From assembly GCA_017744355.1 (NCBI GenBank), contig JAGIBK010000006.1, forward strand, positions 186,001 to 250,000: a stretch of DNA of 64,000 bases, given 5' to 3'. The notes under the pieces were generated by a model, which had not been told where the DNA came from, searched no databases, and saw only the letters and a program-made list of their open reading frames with translations. How positions within the stretch are numbered: the first letter of the stretch is position 1; each line of letters starts with the position of its first letter. The DNA is from a bacterium (GTDB taxonomy: Bacteria > Cyanobacteriota > Sericytochromatia > S15B-MN24 > UBA4093). A program made the translations under genes and the position numbers. Below, one piece after another: positions 55,291 through 64,000 of this stretch.

Positions 55291-56238
55291 ATGACGACGA
55301 TCAATCCAAATCAGACGCCAGCCAGTGCCGAGGGCTATCGCCAGCTCCTGAACCAGCTCCACGGCATGACCGCCGCCGCCCCGCAGGCCCCGGCCCCGAG
55401 CCTCGGCCAGGACACCTACGTCCCGAGCACGCCGCCGGTCGCTCCCGCTCTGCCGCAAGTCGAGGCGCAGGGCCTCTTCAAAGATCTCGTCGGGCGCTTC
55501 CGCTCGCTGATGGACAAGCTCTTCGGCAAGCCGGCCACTCCCGCCCCCCAGCCCACGCCTACCCCCGCGACCAAGACCCACACCGTCGGCGAGGGCGACA
55601 CCCTCTCGGCGATCGCAAGACGCTACCTGGGCGACGGCAACCGCTGGCCCGAAATCTACGAGCTGAACAAGGACGTCATCGGCGGCAATCCCAACCTGAT
55701 CCGCCCCGGCCAGGTTCTGAAGCTGCCTTCGGGCTCGGCCACCGTGGCGCCTCCCGCCCCGACCCCGAGTGCTCCCGGCGGCTACGGCTCCAAGGTCGCC
55801 GACCAAGCGGGCTTCCTCATCGGCAGCGGCTACAAGTACCCGCCCAACCTCACGGACAAGTACTACCACTCGCCGGACAAGGTGGGTTGCTGCGCCGACT
55901 TCGTCTGCGACGCCAACCGCCGGGCGGGCTTCGACCTTAACGGGGTCATGAAGAAGCTGGGGATGAACCCCCACTACTGCCCCTCGATGATCCAGTACTT
56001 CCGGGAGCACCAGTCCTACGTCAAGGGCAACGCCGGCGCCAAGGTGGGCGACACCGTCTTCTTCAGCTGGGACGGTGGTCCGGGCCCCGACCACGTGGCG
56101 GTGGTGACCGCGGTTGACGCCCAGGGCCGTCCGACCCGTATCATGGAGTCGTACGACTTCAACAAGCCCGCCCGCGAGCGCTCCATCGGCAACTCGCTCG
56201 ACAACATCCTCGGCTTCGGGCGGATCACCAAGTCCTAA
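55291..56238 (+). CDS. LysM-CHAP peptidoglycan hydrolase-like protein
   Basis: 315 residues. No clear signal peptide. Pro-rich linker at about 92-108, then one LysM domain (HTVGEGDTLSAIARRYLGDG ... LIRPGQVLKLP, about 109-155), second linker, and a CHAP/NlpC-P60-like domain with Cys in GCCADFVCDANRRAG and His in PGPDHVAVVTA. Expected to bind and cleave peptidoglycan. Lack of an obvious export signal is odd. Start ATG 55291 with GAGG upstream; an in-frame GTG earlier has no site. Confidence 0.82.
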   Translation: MTTINPNQTPASAEGYRQLLNQLHGMTAAAPQAPAPSLGQDTYVPSTPPVAPALPQVEAQGLFKDLVGRFRSLMDKLFGKPATPAPQPTPTPATKTHTVGEGDTLSAIARRYLGDGNRWPEIYELNKDVIGGNPNLIRPGQVLKLPSGSATVAPPAPTPSAPGGYGSKVADQAGFLIGSGYKYPPNLTDKYYHSPDKVGCCADFVCDANRRAGFDLNGVMKKLGMNPHYCPSMIQYFREHQSYVKGNAGAKVGDTVFFSWDGGPGPDHVAVVTAVDAQGRPTRIMESYDFNKPARERSIGNSLDNILGFGRITKS

Positions 56239-56251
56239 AGGGGGATCTCGC

Positions 56252-56731
56252 TTGAAAACCTTCCTCATCGCGGCCGCCGCCGCAAGCGCCCTGACGGGCG
56301 CTCAGGCTCCCGACTTCAGCCTGCAATCGGACCAGGGCGCCAAGGTCTCGCTGAGCGACTACCGCGGCAAGCAGGCCGTGGTGCTCGCCTTCTTCCCCAA
56401 GGCATTCACTCCGGGCTGCGAGAAGGAGATGACCGACTTCGGCCGCGAACTCTCCAAGTTCCACGCCCTCGGCGCCGAAGTGATCGGCGTCAGCTACGAC
56501 ACCCCCGAGACCCAGCGCAAGTTCGCCCTCCACTGCGCGGCGAGCTTCCCCTTCCTCTCGGACGAGGGCGGCAAGGTCGCCGACCAGTACCGCACCGGCG
56601 GCGGGTTCGGGCCCTTCAAGTTCGCCAGCCGCCGCACCTTCGTGATCGATCGCAGCGGGGTCATCCGCTCGGTCCAGGACGGCATGCCCGACATGCCCAA
56701 GCTCCTCAAGGACCTGGAAGGGCTGCGCTAA
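56252..56731 (+). CDS. Exported peroxiredoxin (AhpC/TSA, Bcp-like)
   Basis: 159 residues. Signal-like N-terminus MKTFLIAAAAASALTGAQA, then APDFSLQSDQGAKVSLSDYR. Peroxidatic Cys in the PxxxTxxC motif FFPKAFTPGCEKEM. The Bcp resolving Cys five residues later is missing; one other Cys is in ALHCAASF. Reduces peroxides outside the cytosol if exported. TTG start at 56252 with AAAGGGGGA. 13 bases after the LysM-CHAP gene. Confidence 0.88.
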   Translation: MKTFLIAAAAASALTGAQAPDFSLQSDQGAKVSLSDYRGKQAVVLAFFPKAFTPGCEKEMTDFGRELSKFHALGAEVIGVSYDTPETQRKFALHCAASFPFLSDEGGKVADQYRTGGGFGPFKFASRRTFVIDRSGVIRSVQDGMPDMPKLLKDLEGLR

Positions 56732-56738
56732 GCGCCGC

Positions 56739-57115
<377 letters not shown>

Positions 57116-57119
<4 letters not shown>

Positions 57120-58624
57120 GAGGCGGTATCTCCTGTCGGTACGAAGGGCAGGGTAAAGTGGAAGGTCGCGCCCGCGCCCAGGCGGCTCTCGACCCAGAGG
57201 CGCCCCCCGTGCTGCTCGATGATCCCGCGGGAGATGGGCAGGCCGAGGCCGGTCCCGCCCTTCTCGCGCGAATCGGACGCATCCACTTGCCGGAAGCGCT
57301 CGAAGATGACCTCGGTCATCTCGGGCGGGATGCCGCGCCCCTCGTCCTTGATCGAGAAGCGCAGCGCCTCGCCCATGGGCTCGACGCTCAGGGTCACGAC
57401 GCCTCCGGGCGGCGAGAACTTGATGGCATTGGAGAGCAGGTTGGTGAGCGCCTGGAGGATGCGCTCCTCGTCGGCCCACACCCGATGGGCCGCAGGACGA
57501 ACCTCGAGGGTGACACCCGCCTCATCGGCCAGCGCCCACATGGCCTCCGCCGCCTGAGCGAGCAGGTGGGGCGCCTCCACCGGCGCAAGCTCCAGGCTCA
57601 AGTGGCCGGTGGCCATGCGCTGCACGTCCAGGATGTCGTTGACCAGGCGCATCAAGCGATCGGTGTTGCTCAGGGCGATCGCGAGCATTCGCTCGCCCTG
57701 GGACGAGAGGCCCCCCAGTCGACCGTCGTTCAAAAGACCTAGGGCGCCCTTCAGGGCGGTCAAGGGGGTGCGCAGCTCGTGGCTGACCACCGTGATGAAC
57801 TGGTCCTTCATGCGCTCGACCTGACGGCGGGCGGTGATGTCACGAATGATCATCCCGTTGGAGCGGCCCCCGTCCTTGTCCCGGAAGCTCACCGAGGTGA
57901 CCTCGGCCGGAAAGCGGGTGCCGTCCTTGCGGATGAGGGTGAGCTCCGCCCGGTACTGACCGGCCTGCCTGCGCGCGAGGGCCGCTTCGGCAAAGCGCGG
58001 ATCGCTCGTCTCGACCAGCTGGTCGCGCCGCACCAGGCGAAACTCCTCAGGGGAGTAGCCGAAGACCTCGCAAGCGGCAGGATTGGCCGTCACGACCCCG
58101 TGGATGGGATCGACGATCAGCACCGCGTCGCTGCTGTGCTCGAAGAGCAGGCGATAGCGCGCCTCGCTCTCGCGCAAGCGCTCGCTGGCGCGCCGCTTCT
58201 CGGTGATCTCCCGGACGATGGCGAACATGAGGGCGTCGGGCCCCGCGTGCGTCCCCCGGATGACGACCTCGACCTCGACGGGGCTCCCGTCCTTGCGGCG
58301 AAGGAAGGTCTCATAGCGATCGGCGGTGGGTTCTGCCGGGTCGCGGTCGCAGATGCGCGCCAGGAGGCCGTCCCGGACGCTCTCGTGGACCAAGACCCGC
58401 ATGTCGGGCAGCGCGAGCAGCTCTTCGGACGCGTAACCTACCAGCTTGCAGTAGGCCTCGTTGGCGTAGTGGACCCGAAAGCCCTTGGTGATGACGAAGC
58501 ACTCGCCCACCTCGCTCTGAGCCTTGAGCAGCGCCTCATGGCGCCCGTGCAAATCCCTGAGGGTGGACAAGGCCAGATCCCGTTCGAGGAGGGCCTCCTC
58601 GATCGAATCAGCATCCATTTCCAT
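57116..58624 (-). CDS. PAS-PAS histidine kinase
   Basis: 502 residues, cytoplasmic (no membrane helix). Two PAS domains (about 40-150 and 160-280; FRVHYANEAYCKLVGYASEE and HGVVTANPAACEVFGYSPEE), a HisKA domain with phospho-His in VVSHELRTPLTALKGALG, and HATPase with NLLSNAIKFSPPGG, DEGRGIPPE and GGTGLGLPISRG. Start ATG 58624 (MEMDADSIEE) after GGAGGG. Paired with the overlapping response regulator gene. Confidence 0.93.
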
Positions 58625-58786
58625 CCAGACGCCCTCCGCCGGCAAAGTAGTCAGTGCGCGCCTCCGCAAACCCGAACGGGCGCCTAAAAGCAAAGCGACC
58701 CAGCAATCCCTCGCTAAGATGCCATGCAGCAAGGGGACGGTCAAGCCAGGATCTGCCCCTCGGGCCCCAGCGAAGCGGCGAGCATA

Positions 58787-58795
58787 TGCTAGAAT
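58787..58795 (+). promoter_or_regulatory. Extended -10 promoter of pepA
   Basis: TG-C-TAGAAT; predicted start near 58802, giving a 26-base leader with GGAGG. No -35 seen. Confidence 0.5.
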
Positions 58796-58827
58796 TGAGC
58801 GCTCGCCCTATCGGAGGATTAACCCAC

Positions 58828-60300
58828 GTGAATATCCAGCTTAACGCCGGCCCCGCAGCCGCTTTGCCCGTCGACACCCTCATCCTCGGCCTCTACGAGG
58901 ACGAAAAGGCCCTCTCGGCCGCCGCTAAGGCGATCGACGCGGCCTTCGGCGGCGCGGTCTCGAACCTGCTGGCGCTCGGCGACTTCAAGCCGGAGCTCAA
59001 CGAGACCTTCCCCCTCTACCTCCAGGGCGAAATCAAGCGCCTGGTGCTGCTCGGCCTCGGCAAGCGCTCCGAGTCGACCCTCGAGAAGCTCCGCCAGGCG
59101 ACCGGCAGCGGCGTCAAGGCCGCCCGGGACCTCAAGGGCGAGCGCGTGGCGATCGCGGGCCTCGAGTGGGCGGATAAGGCCGCCCTGGTTCAGACCGTGG
59201 TCGAGGGCGCTGAGCTTGCCCTCTACACCTTCAACGAGTGCCGCAGCACCTCCGAGACCTCGGGCCCCTCGCAGCTGACCCTGGTGCTCGACGCCGTGAC
59301 CCCCGAGGCCGAAGCGGCGCTGCTCAAGGGCCAGCGCATCGCCGAAGCCGTCAACTGGGCCCGTACCCTGGTCAACCGCCCCGGCAACAAGCTGACGGCG
59401 ACCAACCTCGCCACCGAAGCGACCGCCATGGCGATCGCGCGCGGCCTCTCGTGCCGCGTGTTCGGCAAGAAGGAGCTCCAAGCCATGGGCTTCGGCTGCC
59501 TGCTCGGCGTTAACGCCGGCTCCACCGAGCCTCCCGCCTTCATCGTCGTCGAGTACATGGGCGGCAAGCCGGGCGAGAAGCCCTACGCCCTGGTCGGCAA
59601 GGGCCTGACCTTCGACGCGGGCGGCCTGTGCATCAAGCCCGCGGGCGGCATGGAAGAGATGAAGTCCGACATGGCCGGCGCCGCCGCGGTGCTCGGCACC
59701 ATCCGCGCGCTCGCCGACCTCCAGGTCCCCATCAACGTGGTGGGCTGCATCGCGAGCACCGACAACATGCCGAGCGCCAGCGCTTACCGCCCCGGCGACA
59801 TCCTCAAGAGCTACAAGGGCCTCACCGTCGAGGTGATCGACACCGACGCCGAGGGCCGCATCGTCCTCTCGGACGCGCTCGCCTACGCCGACAAGCACTA
59901 CGACCCCAAGGTCACCATCGACCTGGCGACGCTGACCGGCTCGATCATCGTCGCGCTCGGCGGCCACGTCACGGGCCTCTTCAGCAACGACCAGGCGCTC
60001 AGCGACGGCCTCTACCAGTCCGGCCAGACGACGGGCGAGCGGGTGTGGCCCATGCCCACCTGGGAGGTTTACGCCGATCGCGCCGAGAGCGACATCGCCG
60101 ATCTCAAGAACGCCGATCCCCGGCGCGGGGATGCGATCAACGCGGCCAAGTTCCTGGAGCGGTTCGTGGGCGAGCGCCCCTGGGCGCACCTGGACATCGC
60201 GGGTCCCTCCTGGCTCGACGCGGACCGCCCCTACGAGACCAAGGGCGGCACCGGCCACGGCATCCGCCTGTTGGTGGACTACCTGAGCCGCCAGGTATAA
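58828..60300 (+). CDS. pepA: Leucyl aminopeptidase (M17)
   Basis: 490 residues. The N-terminal domain begins VNIQLNAGPAAALPVDTLIL; the catalytic domain has VGKGLTFDAGGLCIKP and the metal/active-site motif DTDAEGRIVLSDAL, plus LTGSIIVALGG. Hexameric cytosolic peptidase. GTG start at 58828 with GGAGG ten bases upstream; the frame is open further upstream, but that part overlaps the promoter. Confidence 0.95.
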   Translation: MNIQLNAGPAAALPVDTLILGLYEDEKALSAAAKAIDAAFGGAVSNLLALGDFKPELNETFPLYLQGEIKRLVLLGLGKRSESTLEKLRQATGSGVKAARDLKGERVAIAGLEWADKAALVQTVVEGAELALYTFNECRSTSETSGPSQLTLVLDAVTPEAEAALLKGQRIAEAVNWARTLVNRPGNKLTATNLATEATAMAIARGLSCRVFGKKELQAMGFGCLLGVNAGSTEPPAFIVVEYMGGKPGEKPYALVGKGLTFDAGGLCIKPAGGMEEMKSDMAGAAAVLGTIRALADLQVPINVVGCIASTDNMPSASAYRPGDILKSYKGLTVEVIDTDAEGRIVLSDALAYADKHYDPKVTIDLATLTGSIIVALGGHVTGLFSNDQALSDGLYQSGQTTGERVWPMPTWEVYADRAESDIADLKNADPRRGDAINAAKFLERFVGERPWAHLDIAGPSWLDADRPYETKGGTGHGIRLLVDYLSRQV

Positions 60301-60310
60301 AACGAAAAGT

Positions 60311-60344
60311 CGAAGGCCCCGCGCGAATCCGCGCGGGGCCTTCG
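60311..60344. terminator. Bidirectional terminator after pepA
   Basis: CGAAGGCCCCGCGCG / CGCGCGGGGCCTTCG around AATC, a perfect 15-bp stem; TCTT follows on the plus strand, CTTTTCG on the minus strand. Between pepA (+) and the thioesterase gene (-). Confidence 0.85.
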
Positions 60345-60376
60345 TCTTGAAGGGAGCGTCGCTCGGTGAGGCGCTC

Positions 60377-60745
60377 TTAGACGATGGTCGTTTTCTTGCC
60401 GTGCGCGTCGATGGCGACGAAGACGGCCTCGGCCTCGGTCACCCGCACCACGGCGCTCGGGTCGGTGGCGCGCTGCGCCTCGACGGTGATCTTGACGGTG
60501 ATCGAGGTGTTGCCGGTCTTGACCAGCGAAGTGTAGAAGCTCACGGTATCGCCCACGTAGACGGGCTCGTGGAAAATCACCTCGCGCATGGCGACGGTGA
60601 CGACGCGGTGGCGGGTGTGACGGCGGGCCTCGACGGCACCGGCGATGTCGATATAGCTGAGAATCACCCCGCCGAAAATGGTCCCGAAGGCGTTGGTGTC
60701 CTTGGGCATCAACATGACGCGGATGGCGGGCTGTTGGTCGGTCAT
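60377..60745 (-). CDS. Acyl-CoA thioesterase (hotdog fold, YciA type)
   Basis: 122 residues, one hotdog domain. Motif [20 protein letters not shown] with the catalytic-type Asp, then [20 protein letters not shown]. Hydrolyses acyl-CoA. AGGAG before ATG 60745, with an extended -10 (TG-C-TAAGAT, 60779-60787) about 34 bases upstream. Confidence 0.9.
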   Translation of the reverse strand: MTDQQPAIRVMLMPKDTNAFGTIFGGVILSYIDIAGAVEARRHTRHRVVTVAMREVIFHEPVYVGDTVSFYTSLVKTGNTSITVKITVEAQRATDPSAVVRVTEAEAVFVAIDAHGKKTTIV

Positions 60746-60778
60746 CGAAAATCTCCTGAAAAGGGCTGTCCGCCTGCC

Positions 60779-60811
60779 ATCTTAGCAATTCCCCAGGGGA
60801 TCCGATAGAAT
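60779..60811. promoter_or_regulatory. Overlapping divergent promoters for the thioesterase and MBL genes
   Basis: Minus: TG-C-TAAGAT (60779-60787). Plus: TTAGCA (60782-60787), 18-base spacer, TAGAAT (60806-60811). The plus -35 lies within the minus extended -10, so the two polymerases should exclude one another. Confidence 0.5.
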
Positions 60812-60861
60812 CGAAACGGACATAAAAACAGACCGCGCTTCTATCCCGAAAGGCCCTTGGC

Positions 60862-61491
60862 ATGATCGTCGAAACCTTCCCCGTCGGCCCCCTTGGCTGC
60901 AACTGCACCATCCTCGGCTGCCCCGAGACCAAGGAGGCCGTGGTGGTCGACCCGGGCGGCGACCTGGAGCTCATCCAGGAGGTCCTGGACCGACACGGGC
61001 TCAAGGTCACACGCATCCTGCACACCCACGCCCACTTCGACCACCTGCTCGCCACGGGCGACCTCAAGGCCAGCCGCGGCGGCGAGATCCTGCTGCACGA
61101 GGGCGATCTGGACCTGTACCGCAACGTCCCCATGCAGGGCCGCCTCTTCGGCATGGCCCTCGACGCGCCGCCCGAGCCGGACCGGCTGGTCAAGGACGGG
61201 GAGCGGCTCGCCTGGGGCGAGGGCACGGGCGAGGTGCTGCACACCCCCGGCCACACCCCGGGCAGCATCTGCCTGCACGTGGGCGCTCACAAGCTGGTAC
61301 TGACCGGTGACACCCTCTTCTCGGGCGGCATCGGCCGCACGGACCTGTGGGGCGGCTCGTTCCCCGAGATCATGCGCTCGATCCACGAGCGGCTGCTGAC
61401 GCTCGACGACGACACCGTCGTCATCCCGGGGCACGGCGACACGACCACCATCGGGGAAGAGCGCCGCAGCAACCCCTTCCTCCAGGACTAG
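60862..61491 (+). CDS. Metallo-beta-lactamase-fold hydrolase (glyoxalase II-like, YcbL type)
   Basis: 209 residues. Zinc motif THAHFDHLLATGD, then HTPGHTPGSI, LTGDTLFSGGIGRTDL and PGHGDTTTIGEERRSNP. The short length, without the C-terminal glutathione-binding domain, fits the YcbL-type glyoxalase II relatives. GAAAGG before ATG 60862. Substrate not certain. Confidence 0.9.
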   Translation: MIVETFPVGPLGCNCTILGCPETKEAVVVDPGGDLELIQEVLDRHGLKVTRILHTHAHFDHLLATGDLKASRGGEILLHEGDLDLYRNVPMQGRLFGMALDAPPEPDRLVKDGERLAWGEGTGEVLHTPGHTPGSICLHVGAHKLVLTGDTLFSGGIGRTDLWGGSFPEIMRSIHERLLTLDDDTVVIPGHGDTTTIGEERRSNPFLQD

Positions 61492-61501
61492 AACGCCAAA
61501 A

Positions 61502-61529
61502 CGGGGGGCGAGCAGATGCTCGCCCCCCG
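61502..61529. terminator. Bidirectional terminator between convergent genes
   Basis: CGGGGGGCGAGCA and TGCTCGCCCCCCG around GA, a 13-bp stem, with GTCGTTT downstream on plus and TTTTGG downstream on minus. Confidence 0.8.
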
Positions 61530-61543
61530 CGTCGTTTGAAAGC

Positions 61544-61993
61544 TTACTCGTAAATCTTGCCGTCGGCGGTCTTGATGTAGCCCGCATCGCCAGGCTTGTT
61601 GGCCATGTGGGTCCAGTGGATGCCCGACTTGTCCCGCTTCTGGTCTTCGTAGACCGTGCCGCGGATCTCGAGCACCGCGCCGACCTTGAGGTTGGGGACC
61701 TTGGAACCGTGGGTCGTGCTGTTGTTGACCTCGTACTCCTTGCCGGCGTTGGGCGAGATGGCCTCGACCACGAAGTTCTGGTGGGTCAGGCCCTGGGTGT
61801 CCTCGGGCAGGATGCGGACCACCTTGGCCTTGAAAATCTTGAAAGCGCTCTGGGGCGGAACCGCCTTGGCCTCGAGCACGGTGGACGAGTTGGCCGCGGG
61901 CAGGCTCGAGATGGTGGCAGGCGCGCTGCAACCCGCGAGCGCCACGATGGCGGCCAAGATCGAGGCAGAGCGCCAAACGTGCTGAAGACCCAT
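61544..61993 (-). CDS. DUF3465-type lipoprotein
   Basis: 149 residues. Lipobox ALAGC. The C-terminal 100 residues match DUF3465: THGSKVPNLKVGAVLEIRGT, GIHWTHM, and GYIKTADGKIYE. In this family a His-rich W-T-H motif is conserved and a DUF3465 protein is usually exported; function unknown. AAGGGGG before ATG 61993. Confidence 0.82.
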   Translation of the reverse strand: MGLQHVWRSASILAAIVALAGCSAPATISSLPAANSSTVLEAKAVPPQSAFKIFKAKVVRILPEDTQGLTHQNFVVEAISPNAGKEYEVNNSTTHGSKVPNLKVGAVLEIRGTVYEDQKRDKSGIHWTHMANKPGDAGYIKTADGKIYE

Positions 61994-62166
61994 TGTGAAC
62001 CCCCTTCTGAGGCAGACGAGTGATGACTTGCAAGTTCTCTATCGCCGGATCGGAATTCAGGCTTGCGCGGCATGCATTAACACCTGATTAATTCTGAGCC
62101 ATGCTTTGCTCAAGAGGCGATCGCCAGCCCTACGTTCTTCGCGCTGAAAGCCGCGCCACCAGAAAG

Positions 62167-62195
62167 TTTTCAGGCAACTGAGCGGCTGGTATAAT
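62167..62195 (+). promoter_or_regulatory. Promoter of the ABC exporter gene
   Basis: TTTTCA (62167-62172), 17-base spacer, extended -10 TG-G-TATAAT (62187-62195). The -10 covers an ATG at 62194 that is in frame with the gene, so translation should begin at GTG 62254. Confidence 0.65.
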
Positions 62196-62253
62196 GGCCT
62201 GGTTCAGCAAGACGACACCGAGCGGCAGCACCTGCCCTAGCAAGGAACACGGC

Positions 62254-64000
62254 GTGCGACAACAACTGCGCCAAATCGCCGGCCTGGCATGGCGTCACCG
62301 GGGCCGCTACGCCCTGGGATTCGCCGCCCTGGTGGTGACCGACCTCGGCAACCTCAGCATCCCCTGGCTCATCGGACAGTTCATCGACGCGGCCCGCGCG
62401 AGCGGCATCGACGCGCAGAGCGCCCTTCGCTTCGGCCTCGCGGTGCTCGGGATCTCGGTCGTCGTGGCGATCTTTCGCTACGCCTGGCGCATGGCCATCT
62501 TCGGGACGGCGCGCACCATCGAGTTCGACCTGCGCGAGCGCTTCTTCAAGCACCTGCTCTCGCTCTCGCCCAGCTTCTACCAGCGCCGCACCATCGGCGA
62601 CCTGATGGCGCACGCCACCAACGACCTCAACGCGATCCGCGGCCTCTTGGGCGAAGGGGTGATGGCCGGCTACGACACGGCGATCATGCTGGTGCTCGCC
62701 CTCATCACCATGGCCGGCGCCATCGACTGGCGCCTGACGCTGGCCGCCATGATCCCCCTGCCCATCCTCGCCTTCGTCCAGTGGCGCCTGGCGAGCACCG
62801 TTCACCACCGCTTCAAGGAGGTCCAGGCCACCTTCGGCACCCTCTCCGAACGGGTGCAGGAGAACCTCTCGGGGGTCCGGGTGGTCAAGGCCTTCGTCCA
62901 AGAAGAAGCCGAAGAGGCGCGCTTTGCCGGCGTCAACCAGACCTACTACGACCGCTACATGCGCATGACGCGCCTCCAGGCGCTCACCGACCCGATGATC
63001 TCCTTTCTCTCGGGCCTCAGCGCGGTCATCGCCCTGGGCTACGGCGGGGTGCTCGTCATGAGCGGCGAGCTCTCCTTGGGGCGCTTCATCGCCTTCAACA
63101 GCTACCTGGGGATGCTCGTCTGGCCCATGCTGGCCCTCGGCTGGGTCGTGAACCTCGCCCAGCGCGCCACCGCCAGCATGGCCCGCATCCAGGCCATCCT
63201 CGACGAGGTCCCCGAGGTGAAGGACGCCCCCTCGGCCCTTACCCCCGAGCGGATCGAGGGCCACCTCGCGATCCAAAACCTCACCTTCGCCTATGGGCCG
63301 GAGCTTGCCCCCGTGCTCGAAGCCCTCACGGTCCAGGTGGCCCCCGGCAAGACCCTGGGGCTCATCGGTCGCACGGGCAGCGGCAAGAGCACGCTCGCCA
63401 ACCTCCTAGTGCGGGCCTACGACCCGCCCAGGGGCACCGTCTTCTTGGACGGCCACGACGTGAACGACCTCTCGCTCGAAGCCCTGCGCCGAGGGATCGC
63501 CTACGTGCCCCAGGACGCCTTCCTGTTCTCGGACACCCTCGAAGCCAACATGGCCTTCGACCCGGCGCCCCACGACACGGCCGCCGTGCGCGCCGCGGCG
63601 GCCTCCGCCCAGCTCGAAGCCGAGATCGACGCCATGCCCCAGGGCTTTGCGACCATGCTCGGCGAGCGGGGCATCACCCTCTCGGGCGGCCAGCGCCAGC
63701 GGGTCAGCATCGCCCGCGCCCTCTTGAAAGAGGCGCGCGTCTTGATCCTCGACGACTGCCTCTCGGCGGTGGACACCGCGACCGAAGCCCGGCTGCTTGC
63801 GACCCTGCGCCGCCACGGCGCCCGGCGCACCACCCTCATCGTCTCGCACCGGATCTCGGCCCTGCAGCACGCCGACGAGATCCTGCTCCTCGACCAGGGC
63901 CGGGTGATCGAGCGCGGGACGCACGCCGAGTTGCTCGCCTTGGGCGGCGAGTACCGCCGGCTGTATGACCGCCAGACGCTCGAAGCCTCGCTCGCCACGG
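62254..64000 (+). CDS. ABC exporter half-transporter (MsbA/YheI-like), 3' end outside window
   Basis: About 582 codons before the window ends; the frame is still open. N-terminal membrane domain with about six helices (RYALGFAALVVTDLGNLSIP first), then NBD with Walker A LIGRTGSGKSTL (about 372), signature ITLSGGQRQRVS (about 476), and Walker B LILDDCLSAVD in which the catalytic Glu is Asp. The DD variant is typical of one half of heterodimeric exporters (YheI/YheH, BmrCD), so a partner gene should follow beyond the window. GTG 62254 with AAGGAA upstream. Confidence 0.93.
   Translation, partial: MRQQLRQIAGLAWRHRGRYALGFAALVVTDLGNLSIPWLIGQFIDAARASGIDAQSALRFGLAVLGISVVVAIFRYAWRMAIFGTARTIEFDLRERFFKHLLSLSPSFYQRRTIGDLMAHATNDLNAIRGLLGEGVMAGYDTAIMLVLALITMAGAIDWRLTLAAMIPLPILAFVQWRLASTVHHRFKEVQATFGTLSERVQENLSGVRVVKAFVQEEAEEARFAGVNQTYYDRYMRMTRLQALTDPMISFLSGLSAVIALGYGGVLVMSGELSLGRFIAFNSYLGMLVWPMLALGWVVNLAQRATASMARIQAILDEVPEVKDAPSALTPERIEGHLAIQNLTFAYGPELAPVLEALTVQVAPGKTLGLIGRTGSGKSTLANLLVRAYDPPRGTVFLDGHDVNDLSLEALRRGIAYVPQDAFLFSDTLEANMAFDPAPHDTAAVRAAAASAQLEAEIDAMPQGFATMLGERGITLSGGQRQRVSIARALLKEARVLILDDCLSAVDTATEARLLATLRRHGARRTTLIVSHRISALQHADEILLLDQGRVIERGTHAELLALGGEYRRLYDRQTLEASLAT

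Noticed and set aside
62194..62253. In-frame ATG 20 codons upstream of the ABC exporter start
   Set aside because: It lies inside the TATAAT of a good extended -10 promoter, so it should not be transcribed from that promoter.
62289..63968. A 559-codon plus-strand open frame with a stop inside the window
   Set aside because: Wrong frame of the ABC exporter. The real frame (from GTG 62254) has Walker A, signature and Walker B motifs and runs off the window.

Overview
This is a gene-dense, high-GC (about two thirds G+C by eye) bacterial chromosome segment with no tRNA, rRNA, CRISPR array, prophage or insertion sequence that I can see. The organism looks diderm (lipoproteins, secreted beta-barrel proteins ending in an aromatic residue, a sigma-E-like envelope stress cassette) and respiratory. 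I place it tentatively in a non-photosynthetic branch of the Cyanobacteria (Sericytochromatia-like). The reasons are the octamer GCGATCGC (HIP1, a hallmark of many cyanobacterial genomes), which I counted 30 times in 64 kb, the minCDE cluster, and a split cytochrome b6/subunit IV complex. No photosynthesis gene is present, so the lineage is an inference.

Layout. 0-5 kb: cell shape and division (mrdA-minC-minD-minE-rodA) and a tiny zinc-ribbon gene. 5.2-7.1 kb: three tandem paralogous lipoproteins. 7.4-9 kb: tRNA methylthiotransferase MtaB and a GIY-YIG protein. 9-12.7 kb: a quinol:cytochrome c reductase operon (Rieske, cytochrome b6, subunit IV, membrane-anchored pentaheme cytochrome c) plus a small cytochrome c. 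12.8-15.2 kb: alanine racemase, a zinc-finger membrane protein and a coiled-coil protein. 15.2-18.3 kb: FliK-like and FliJ-like flagellar export genes with a J-domain/TPR protein. 18.4-21.3 kb: mutL, a small membrane protein and a beta-barrel. 21.3-26 kb: lipoproteins with NHL and TIG/IPT domains. 26-29 kb: clpB behind a HAIR-like operator. 29-32.5 kb: a PucR/CdaR-type regulator, an outer-membrane-like protein and RNase Z. 32.5-36.4 kb: acyl-CoA synthetase and the ffh-rpsP-khpA operon. 36.5-43.6 kb: two giant NHL lipoproteins and a proline-rich lipoprotein. 43.7-49 kb: a zinc phospholipase C-like protein, the ECF sigma/anti-sigma/RseB-like/HtrA cassette and a PAP2 phosphatase. 49-52.5 kb: glpK-glpD. 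52.6-56.7 kb: a duplicated cyanophycinase-like protein, an alpha/beta hydrolase, a LysM-CHAP hydrolase and a peroxiredoxin. 56.7-64 kb: a PAS-PAS histidine kinase with response regulator, leucyl aminopeptidase, a thioesterase, an MBL hydrolase, a DUF3465 lipoprotein and an ABC exporter cut by the window end.

The points most worth a second look are: HIP1 enrichment in a region without photosynthesis genes; a b6f-type cytochrome b that lacks the heme ci cysteine and is paired with a pentaheme cytochrome; a lipoprotein family sharing an apparently uncharacterised N-terminal module; an ECF sigma cassette in which both the sigma gene and htrA carry matching -35/-10 elements at identical spacing; a HAIR-type operator at clpB; a secreted cyanophycinase fused to a dead copy of itself; and probable leaderless transcripts for mutL and rnz.
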